Assembly: GCA_018064905.1 (NCBI GenBank)
Contig: JAGHUJ010000023.1
Coordinates: 1-64,000 of the forward strand
From: Candidatus Treponema equifaecale
Lineage (GTDB): Bacteria > Spirochaetota > Spirochaetia > Treponematales > Treponemataceae
Length of the DNA: 64,000 bases
Direction of reading: 5' to 3'
Shown here: one piece after another, positions 33,567 to 40,289 of the stretch
Position numbering within the stretch: the stretch's first letter is position 1
How the letters are laid out: each line of letters begins with the position of its first letter
Translations under genes and position numbers: made by a program
Notes under the pieces: model-generated
The model's database searches: none
Told to the model about the DNA's origin: nothing
The model's input: the letters and a program-made list of their open reading frames with translations, nothing else

Positions 33567-35666
33567 ATGAAAAATCGTTTTCTTCCAATTCTATTCATTT
33601 TTTCTCTTTTTACGCTGTTTTCTTGCGACATGAAGAAGGAAGAAATCAAAATTGATTTGCATGATGAATTGTACTGGGCTCCCTGCGATGCTGAAAGTTC
33701 TCCAGAGAATATTGAAGCCCAGAACATTGATTTTCAGAAATTCGAAGTCCACAATGGAAGAAACATCGCCAGACTGGTAGGCATGAAAGGCTCTTACATC
33801 TGGCTTAAGGCTGATTTTGAAATTTCACCTGAATTAAAGAATGAGTCTCTGGGACTTGCGATTTCTTACCTTCACTATGCCTGCAAAACTTATTTAAATG
33901 GAAGTTATGTTGGAAGCAGCGGAACCTTTCCTCCTGAAGAACGCTCCAACATGTATGCGTCCAGCTATTTTTCATTTCCAGAAGGCCTTTTGAATCAGGA
34001 CGGAAAAAATACACTTCTTTTAAAAGTCTGGTGCCACGGCCGCAGTGCAATTTCAGACAAAGTTTTCGTTATGAAAATGGATGAAGCCAAGCAGCTGGCA
34101 AACCAATATACGGCAAACAATTCAAGAATGTACATAATGTTTGAAGGCGGTATGTTCTCTGCTTTCATTCTGTTTTTCCTTGTATGGCTTCGCCGCAGGG
34201 AAGAAATGGACAAGCTTTTATTTGCAATTTTAAATCTTGTTTCATTGGTTTTTACAATTCCTTTCTTTGCAGAAGAAGTTCCATGGTATACCACAACGGC
34301 TCTTCCTCATATATGGTTCATAAAGCTTTTCCTTTGTGGAAGCATGTGTGATATCTGTTACTTTCTTGCATCCTTCAACATTCACTATCTCAGAATAAAG
34401 GAAAACAAAATTGTCAAAAGGGTAAGACTTGGACTTCTGCTTTTTTCACAGTTTGTATGTGCCGTTGCCCCAGATTACGATGCCTTGATGGCTGTCTGTC
34501 CGTTTGTAATGGTACTTTGTCTCGTTCACATCATGTTCGGACTTGTTTATCTTGGAATCCACATGTACAAAAGAATTAGCCTTAAAAGAGACATTATCTT
34601 CCTTAGTTCTTTCACTCCACTTGCACTTACCATTATTGCGGATTTCATAATTAAAGACGGATTTTACAAGCTGGATGTTCCATACCTTACTGTTTACGGC
34701 TGGCAGCTTACGATTGTTGCCTTCTTCGTGCACCTCATCATTGAATACACAGGACTTGCAAAACAGGCTGAATATCTCAATGTTGAGCTTGAAAACGAAG
34801 TCATTGCCAAAACCCAGCACCTTATTGAAGTCAATGACAGGCTTGAATTTGAAAAGCGTCGTTCCATTGCTGATCTTGAAATGGCTGCAATCGTTCAGCA
34901 AAAGTATTTTCCATATCCAAACAAAAAATTCCGTGGATGGGACATTGCAATCTGTTACAGTCCTTGTTCAAAGGTTTCTGGTGACCTTTACGACTATTAT
35001 CACGAAAATGACAGCGAAGATTTGCACGGGTTCTCGCTTTTTGACGTTTCTGGACACGGAATTTCTTCCAGCTTGATTACAATGCTTGCCAAAAACATAA
35101 TTTTCCGTTGTTTTAAAGAATGCAGGGATCGCCGTAGGCCTGTTTCTGAAGCCCTGTATGAAGCAAATGATCAGATTATTGATGCAAAGGGAAATGTAGA
35201 GAATTATCTTACAGGACTTATGTTCAGATTTGGAAATTTTGACGAAAAGGATGAAGTTGTAATTGAAATGGCCAATGCGGGGCATCCAAATCCGATTCTT
35301 TATTCTTCTAAGAGCAACATAATTGCAGAAATTGAAAACTCTGTTTCTGAACCTCATTATGGAGCCATTGGAATCAAGGATATTGCAGTTTCATTCCCGC
35401 CAATTGACTTCAAAATGGGAAATGATGATATTCTGGTCTGCTATACTGACGGACTTACAGAAGCCATGAACAGCAACCATGAGCAGTTTGGGGTGGAAAC
35501 TGTAAAGAAAATAATTCGCGACAGTTACGCAAAGAATGCACAGTCAATTCTTGAAGATATCATCGACGGCCTTTATGAATTCATCGGTGACACTCCAAGA
35601 GACGATGACCTGACAATCATGGTGTTCAAGCGCGAAGATTCCCAGAACTTCATCGAAGAACTTTAA
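33567..35666 (+). CDS. 7TM receptor with SpoIIE/PP2C phosphatase output
   Basis: A 699-residue membrane receptor. A lipobox-like FSC near residue 20 ends the signal peptide. Residues to about 185 form a beta-rich periplasmic sensor of the 7TMR-DISM type (jelly roll, 'LGLAISYLHYACKTYLNGSYVGSSG'). Seven hydrophobic segments follow (about 190-395, starting 'FEGGMFSAFILFFLVWL' and ending 'TIVAFFVHLIIEY'). A coiled coil ('AEYLNVELENEVIAKTQHLIEVNDRL') leads to a SpoIIE PP2C domain with metal Asp residues in 'VSGDLYDYY', 'FDVSGHG', 'YTDGLTEAMN' and 'DDDLTIMVF'. It probably dephosphorylates an anti-anti-sigma or similar Ser/Thr phosphoprotein in response to a periplasmic ligand. The ligand is unknown. 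Confidence 0.9.
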   Translation: MKNRFLPILFIFSLFTLFSCDMKKEEIKIDLHDELYWAPCDAESSPENIEAQNIDFQKFEVHNGRNIARLVGMKGSYIWLKADFEISPELKNESLGLAISYLHYACKTYLNGSYVGSSGTFPPEERSNMYASSYFSFPEGLLNQDGKNTLLLKVWCHGRSAISDKVFVMKMDEAKQLANQYTANNSRMYIMFEGGMFSAFILFFLVWLRRREEMDKLLFAILNLVSLVFTIPFFAEEVPWYTTTALPHIWFIKLFLCGSMCDICYFLASFNIHYLRIKENKIVKRVRLGLLLFSQFVCAVAPDYDALMAVCPFVMVLCLVHIMFGLVYLGIHMYKRISLKRDIIFLSSFTPLALTIIADFIIKDGFYKLDVPYLTVYGWQLTIVAFFVHLIIEYTGLAKQAEYLNVELENEVIAKTQHLIEVNDRLEFEKRRSIADLEMAAIVQQKYFPYPNKKFRGWDIAICYSPCSKVSGDLYDYYHENDSEDLHGFSLFDVSGHGISSSLITMLAKNIIFRCFKECRDRRRPVSEALYEANDQIIDAKGNVENYLTGLMFRFGNFDEKDEVVIEMANAGHPNPILYSSKSNIIAEIENSVSEPHYGAIGIKDIAVSFPPIDFKMGNDDILVCYTDGLTEAMNSNHEQFGVETVKKIIRDSYAKNAQSILEDIIDGLYEFIGDTPRDDDLTIMVFKREDSQNFIEEL

Positions 35667-35680
35667 GACTATTCATTCAT

Positions 35681-35838
35681 ATCAACTTGTCACTTCGCGT
35701 GAATTGTGTCATTTCACATCAACATGTCACTTCAACTGAATTGTGTCATCTCATATCAACATGTTACTTCGACTGAATTGTGTCATTTTCGTATCAACAT
35801 GTCACTTCGACTGAAGCGTCAGCGGAATGGAGAAGTCT
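35681..35838. repeat. Four 37-bp tandem arm repeats plus palindrome half
   Basis: The unit ATCAACATGTCACTTCGACT starts at 35681, 35718, 35755 and 35793 (spacing 37, 37, 38). The last copy continues into the element body GAAGCGTCAGCGGAATGGAGAAGTCTA (in two parts, 35811-35838). It lies between the 7TMR gene and the minus-strand AEC transporter end. Confidence 0.85.
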
Positions 35839-36874
35839 ACACCTTAAAAATTCCCACCTGTGCACAGGCAAAAATAATTCCAAAAAGGGTGAATGCACTT
35901 AGGATGCTTGTCCAAACCACCAGCTGTCCTGCCAGTTCGTCGTCATTGTTCATTTCTGTTGCCATTGGAACTGAGCTTACGGCTGTAGGTGTTCCGAACA
36001 ATGCGATGAGTGCTGGAAATTCCACTTCCCTGAACCCAAAAAAATAAGCACATACCAATGTTGAAACAGGAACAATCAGAACCCTGGCCAGTGTACCGAT
36101 AGTGATCAGCTTTTTTAATCTGGCCACCGCGCTGAATGTAAAGGTTCCACCAAGAGCAATCAGGGCTACTGGTGTGGCGCAGCTTCCAACCATCTGAATT
36201 GTTCTGTACAGGAAGGGCAGGTTGTCCTTGATTGTGAACACTTTTTTTGTAATTTCAATTCCTTCTTCATTGAGAAAGGTTGTTTCTGGAATGAAGTATC
36301 TGATCACAAGGAAAACAAAGCCTGAACCGCAGCCAATGATCAGTGGGTTTGTGGCGATTTTTTTTAAGATGCTGAGCAAATCAAATTTCTTTCCTTCTTC
36401 CTTCATAAACATTGTAAGGCTCAGAACTGCCAGAATGTTGAAAAGAGGAATGAAGAGTGAAGAAAGGATTGAAGCTACTGCAATTGCCTGAAACTCGTTT
36501 CCAACCAGAGAAATTACCAGGGAAAGTCCGATGATTGCGTTGTTTGAGCGGTATGCGGCCTGAACCATTACACCTTTCTGCCGAACATCCTTCACAAAAA
36601 GTCCGCACAGAACAGCGGCAATGACAAAGGTTCCAAGAATTGCAACAAAAGTGAATGCACAAACCTTGCCATAATTTGCGATGGCACCAAGATTTGAAAC
36701 ATTGTAAACATTGTAGAAAAGCATCGTAGGCAAGCAGCATCTGAAGCTAAGTTTGTTCAGCAGTTTAAAAAAATCCTGCGGAAAAACCTTTAAATTTTTA
36801 AGAACATATCCAACAAGAATTGTAAGAACAACAGGAAGAACTGCGTTGCAGGTAAAGAATAATTTAGAAAGCAT
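35837..36874 (-). CDS. AEC-family (auxin efflux carrier type) transporter
   Basis: A 345-residue inner-membrane protein with ten hydrophobic segments. The family pattern is 'CNAVLPVVLTILVGYVLKNLKVFPQDFFKLLNKLSFRCCLPTMLFYNV' at the N-terminus, plus 'QAAYRSNNAIIGLSLV' and the C-terminal half starting 'IQMVGSCATPVALIALGGTFTF', the inverted-repeat design of AEC proteins. Bacterial members export or exchange small organic acids such as malonate or lactate; the substrate is not predictable. Its stop lies inside a repeat tract. A 316-bp region upstream (36875-37190) holds no gene. Confidence 0.88.
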   Translation of the reverse strand: MLSKLFFTCNAVLPVVLTILVGYVLKNLKVFPQDFFKLLNKLSFRCCLPTMLFYNVYNVSNLGAIANYGKVCAFTFVAILGTFVIAAVLCGLFVKDVRQKGVMVQAAYRSNNAIIGLSLVISLVGNEFQAIAVASILSSLFIPLFNILAVLSLTMFMKEEGKKFDLLSILKKIATNPLIIGCGSGFVFLVIRYFIPETTFLNEEGIEITKKVFTIKDNLPFLYRTIQMVGSCATPVALIALGGTFTFSAVARLKKLITIGTLARVLIVPVSTLVCAYFFGFREVEFPALIALFGTPTAVSSVPMATEMNNDDELAGQLVVWTSILSAFTLFGIIFACAQVGIFKV

Positions 36875-37190
36875 GAAAAAATTATAGAACTAAATCAAAA
36901 AAACTAAAAGTTAAAAAGCACACATAATCGCCCCACCAGAAAAAATCTGCAACTTTTCACTTTAGAAATGGTCTAATATGATGGATAATGTTATTGATTG
37001 AATGTAGAGTTTTATAAAATTTCACGAAATGTCTAAGAAATAAATGGAGCGGAGCCGAAGTTCTGACAAAAAATTGTCTGCAACTTGTTGCACCACGATA
37101 TTTTTGGCAGGTTTTCGGTGGAAGCGCAGTTTATTTCTGAATTTAGGACAAATATATAAAACTCAAAATTTATTTCAAAAGAGGATAAAA

Positions 37191-37952
37191 ATGGCACAGT
37201 ATATTCAGGGAAAAGATGAAGACGGTAAATTCCGTTTTGAAACAATGGTTTATTTCTGCGAAGCAAACGACAACAAGCAGCTTTCGCTTTATGATTTGCT
37301 TAAAATAACCTCTGACGGTGCGGTGGAAGACTACAACCAGCAGGGAATGAGCAGAGATGTTCTTTACAACAATCATTATGCGATTCTTGTAAGCAGACTT
37401 TCCTTCCACTTCCACAGAATGCCAAAGGAGAATGAAGCCATCGTATTTAAAACCTGGGAAGAAAAGCCAGAGCCGCTTCAGCTGGTTCGTGCATATGAAA
37501 TTGAGAGCAAAACAGGCGAAAAGCTTGTAAGCGGAATCAGTTCATGGATTCTTGTTGATCCAGACAGCCGAAGAATCATTCCTACAAAGAAATTTGAAAT
37601 GCGTCCTGAAATTACAAGAGTTGAAGACCATGAATGCATGAAGTACGGAAAAATTCCTCATCCAGAGGAAGCTGAAATGCAGGTTTTTGACGAAAGAATC
37701 ATCAAGTATTCAGATTTGGATGGAAACGGCCACACAAACAATGCCAGATACGGTGCCTTTGTTGCAGACGCTCTTCCAGAACAGCTCCGCCATGTGACTT
37801 TTACTGATTTCCGTTTGAACTACGCAAAGGAAGCCAAAATCGGCCAGAAGCTGACAGTTTACGGAAAGATTGATGAAGAAGTTAAGAAACTGATTTTAAT
37901 CGGAAAAATGGAAGACGGAACAGTAAGCTTTGAAGCTGAATTGTGCTGGTAG
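37191..37952 (+). CDS. Acyl-ACP thioesterase
   Basis: A 253-residue double hot-dog enzyme that releases free fatty acids from acyl carrier protein. The N-terminal hot dog has 'ISYLCEAND'-like 'VYFCEANDNKQLSLYDLLKITSDGAVEDYNQQG' and 'WEEKPEPLQLVRAYEIESKTGEKLVSGISSWILVD'. The C-terminal domain carries the catalytic-type 'SDLDGNGHTNNARYGAF', matching DxNxHxNN of bacterial Fat-type thioesterases. ATG 37191 is preferred because AGAGGAT precedes it; an upstream frame from 37044 would add 49 basic residues without homology. The GC-rich poly-hairpin after it may be its terminator. Confidence 0.88.
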   Translation: MAQYIQGKDEDGKFRFETMVYFCEANDNKQLSLYDLLKITSDGAVEDYNQQGMSRDVLYNNHYAILVSRLSFHFHRMPKENEAIVFKTWEEKPEPLQLVRAYEIESKTGEKLVSGISSWILVDPDSRRIIPTKKFEMRPEITRVEDHECMKYGKIPHPEEAEMQVFDERIIKYSDLDGNGHTNNARYGAFVADALPEQLRHVTFTDFRLNYAKEAKIGQKLTVYGKIDEEVKKLILIGKMEDGTVSFEAELCW

Positions 37953-38116
37953 TGAAGATTGCCACGCGGATTTCAGGTTTACAATTGCTAAACCTGAAAA
38001 ACAAGCGAGTCAATCCCTTGAACGAAGTGTGGATTGACCGTTTGTATTCGAGATTCCTACGGAATCTCAAAAAAATAGCCACCAAGGATGGTGGCTGCTA
38101 AAGAATTCCCTAAATT

Positions 38117-38197
38117 GTCATTTCGAGCGAAGTCGAGAAATCTATAAATCGTTATAATATAATGAGTTATAGACCTCTCCACTACGGTCGAGGTGAC
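38117..38197. repeat. Complete palindromic repeat between thioesterase and efp
   Basis: GTCATTTCGAGCGAAGTCGA (38117-) runs to GGTCGAGGTGAC (38186-38197) through a TCTATAA...TTATAGA centre, an almost perfect 81-bp inverted repeat. Nearby hairpins: GAGATTCCTACGGAATCTC (38050-38068) and AGCCACC/GGTGGCT (38077-38096). No gene is seen in 37953-38242. Confidence 0.87.
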
Positions 38198-38214
38198 AAA
38201 AATGATACTTTTTC

Positions 38215-38244
38215 AGTGGCCTCAGAAATGGTGGCCATTTTTTT
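38215..38244 (+). terminator. Hairpin with T run, likely end of thioesterase transcript
   Basis: AGTGGCC (38215-38221) pairs with GGCCATT (38233-38239, one G:T), followed by T7 (38238-38244). The T run overlaps the efp stop codon on the other strand. Confidence 0.55.
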
Positions 38245-38812
38245 AGTTCTTAGCTCTTTCTACGAATGAACCGTCGCGTGTATCGATTACGATGCGGTCA
38301 TCTGTGTTACAGAACAATGGAACTTTAACTTCCATACCTGTATCAAGTGTAGCTGGTTTTGTAGACTTACCAGAAGTATCACCCTTAACACCTGGTTCAC
38401 AGTAAGTGATTGTGCGAGTTACCTGGATTGGAAGGCGAACACCAACTGGTTTTCCTTCGTAGTATGTAACTTTTACTTCGTAGTCATCATCTGGAGAAAT
38501 GTAACCAGCGTTGTCGCCGAGGTAGTCCTTTTCCAAAGTGATGTCATCGTAAGTTTCCTGATCCATGAAGTGGAAATCGTTTCCGTCGATGTAAGAAAGT
38601 TTTACAACTTTTTCTACCAATTCAACTTCTTCGAATTTTTCACCAGCATCAAGACCGAGGTCCATTGTGCTTCCTGTTACGATGTTTGCAACGCGGAGCT
38701 TTGTAACCATACCCTGGCGTCCTGATTTCTGTCCGAGCATCTTCTGAACGATAAGTGGTGCACCTTCATACATGAAAGCTGTTCCAACTTTGATTTCGTT
38801 TGTCATCAACAT
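38243..38812 (-). CDS. efp: Elongation factor P, EarP-modified type
   Basis: EF-P prevents ribosome stalling at polyproline. The 189-residue product has the KOW-like N-terminus and two OB domains. The tip loop reads 'QKSGRQGMVTKLRV': the modified residue is arginine (Arg32 when counted from the first Met), not lysine. That is the type rhamnosylated by EarP, and an earP gene lies immediately upstream on the same strand. The first ATG (38812) is favoured over the third codon because GAGG is 9 nt away. Its stop overlaps the T run of the opposite terminator. Confidence 0.96.
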   Translation of the reverse strand: MLMTNEIKVGTAFMYEGAPLIVQKMLGQKSGRQGMVTKLRVANIVTGSTMDLGLDAGEKFEEVELVEKVVKLSYIDGNDFHFMDQETYDDITLEKDYLGDNAGYISPDDDYEVKVTYYEGKPVGVRLPIQVTRTITYCEPGVKGDTSGKSTKPATLDTGMEVKVPLFCNTDDRIVIDTRDGSFVERAKN

Positions 38813-38907
38813 AATATGTTACCTCAAAAAAAATAGTATGAATGTTTATTTAGTAATTTTAGAATGTTTTTCCAAGAATTTCAAGGACTCAAAATCACTG
38901 CGGCAAT

Positions 38908-40278
38908 CTACATTTCAAGTTTGTCAATAAAATCAAGCAGGTGCTGGGCCAGGTTTCCGTTTGAAATCAGTTTTTCGCTGAATTTTCTGAAACTTTCCGT
39001 AAATCCACTTTCCTTTAAAGCAGAGTAGTGCAGCAGTTTTTTTAATAATTCTTTGGGCGTTGCCTCGCACCTTAAAGGTGCTCCGCCGGGCTCTTGCTGC
39101 AACTCCTCGCTGCGCTGTGGTGTTTCCGCAACGATCCCTAACGCAAAGTTTTCCGCTGTGGACTTGTTGTAGCTGTTCCAATATTCCTTCAAAACTCTGA
39201 ATTGTTCTTCATCAAAAAAAACTTCCATTCTGTCCAGCAAAGCGTTCACTTTTACCAGCTGATAATCTTCATCCTGAATATAAGCATGCCACACATAAGG
39301 AATGCCGCTCAAAGCCGCTCTGGAAAGAGAATCTTCACCCCGGATAAAGTTGAAATTCATCTGTGTTAAAAGGTAGTCCCATTCTTCCTGCTGAAGAAAC
39401 GGCAGCTCCAGGACTTTAAATGGTTTTCCTGCTGCTTCATATGCCTTCATAAAAGGATCATGTCCTTTTCCAGAAGCAAGATTTACGCAAACGGAAAAAT
39501 TTTTGTCCTTTCTCTGCATTTCATCCTGAAATTCCTGAATTGCCTGAACTATTGGAACACAGTTCCTTTCATATGAAAAAAATGAAATGTTAAAAACCGA
39601 GCAGGTGTTGACTTCAACACCCAGGAACGAGCGGGTGTTGAAGTCAAGGCCCAAGAAGGAGCGGGCCTTGCGGGTGGCGTTTGAACCCGCAGAGGGGGTA
39701 GCGGAAAAGCTTTGCTTTGGAGCGAGGGGGAGACTTCCCCCACCTTTTGAAAAAATCAAACCTCCGGTTTTTTCAGTGAATCCGGGCATGAAGAAACGTT
39801 TTTTGATGTTGGTCTTGCGGGTGCCGCTTCTGAGAAGGTGAAAGTCGTCAGCATATTCTTCAGCAGTGAGATAATCCAGGTTCAGAATTTGAACAGGATT
39901 TGTAAAGGCCTCGGAAAAAATGCTGTTTTCAAGCCAGTCTGGTCTTCCGCACTGAAATCCTTCAATTATCACTGGATAATCTGCAATGTTCAATTCCAAA
40001 TTATCTGCTTTTATCACGAAATTTTTGTCCGGAGTGCAGTTTTCCAGATCCCACTTTACAACTTTCCAGACAGAATCCTTGTAGTGGAATTCCTGAATGT
40101 CCTTTGAAGGATTCACATCTTTTGCCATGGACTTAAAACTTTCCAGATTGCTTACCACCAGTGCCAGTTCAAGCTGTGGACGCAAATCTGAAACAGCCTT
40201 TGCAAGACGGTAGAGAACTCCGATGTCTCCAAAATTGTCCACTACCTTGCACAGAATCATCATGCTGTTAATTTTCAT
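38908..40278 (-). CDS. earP: EF-P arginine rhamnosyltransferase EarP with two in-frame repeat inserts
   Basis: EarP transfers rhamnose from dTDP-rhamnose to the EF-P arginine. The N-terminal GT-B domain has the catalytic-type 'CKVVDNFGDIGVLYRLAKAV'; 'IIEGFQCGRPDWLENSIF' and 'KKRFFMPGFTEKTGGLIF' follow. The C-terminal domain has 'RGEDSLSRAALSGIPYVWHAYIQDEDYQLVKV'. At 456 residues it is about 70 longer than usual. The excess is two inserts encoded by repeat DNA: residues about 175-227 (with a 10-residue tandem RSFLGxxxNT) and about 379-407 (Gln/Glu/Pro-rich). Catalytic motifs are intact, so it may still work. It is next to efp, 95 bp apart. Confidence 0.92.
   Translation of the reverse strand: MKINSMMILCKVVDNFGDIGVLYRLAKAVSDLRPQLELALVVSNLESFKSMAKDVNPSKDIQEFHYKDSVWKVVKWDLENCTPDKNFVIKADNLELNIADYPVIIEGFQCGRPDWLENSIFSEAFTNPVQILNLDYLTAEEYADDFHLLRSGTRKTNIKKRFFMPGFTEKTGGLIFSKGGGSLPLAPKQSFSATPSAGSNATRKARSFLGLDFNTRSFLGVEVNTCSVFNISFFSYERNCVPIVQAIQEFQDEMQRKDKNFSVCVNLASGKGHDPFMKAYEAAGKPFKVLELPFLQQEEWDYLLTQMNFNFIRGEDSLSRAALSGIPYVWHAYIQDEDYQLVKVNALLDRMEVFFDEEQFRVLKEYWNSYNKSTAENFALGIVAETPQRSEELQQEPGGAPLRCEATPKELLKKLLHYSALKESGFTESFRKFSEKLISNGNLAQHLLDFIDKLEM
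39057..39144 (-). repeat. In-frame palindromic insert in the 3' part of earP
   Basis: 88 bp bounded by GCGTT (39057-39061) and AACGC (39140-39144). The right end ACGATCCCTAACGC (39131-39144) matches AATCCCTAACAC at the end of the 50982-51109 element and AATCCCTAGC of the pcrA insert. Internal hairpin CACCTTAAAGGTG (39069-39081). Confidence 0.8.
39599..39760 (-). repeat. Tandem 30-bp repeat and palindromes inside earP
   Basis: A 30-bp unit GAGC(A/G)GGTGTTGA(A/C)(G)T starts at 39599 and 39629, with a partial third at 39659. The inverted GGTGTTGACTTCAACACC occurs in unit 1. GC-rich palindromes follow (GGGGGAGACTTCCCCC, 39727-39742) that resemble 32153-32172 in the intergenic repeat region. All keep the reading frame. 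Confidence 0.8.
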
Positions 40279-40289
40279 TTCTGATTCCT

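Noticed and set aside
37044-37190. N-terminal extension of the acyl-ACP thioesterase
   Set aside because: 49 basic residues without homology or Shine-Dalgarno, while AGAGGAT precedes ATG 37191.
36875-37190. Regulatory RNA or gene in the 316-bp gap between the AEC and thioesterase genes
   Set aside because: Apart from a CAACTTGTTGCACC-like weak repeat and A/T-rich stretches I find no stem with a terminator, riboswitch consensus or open frame with a start.
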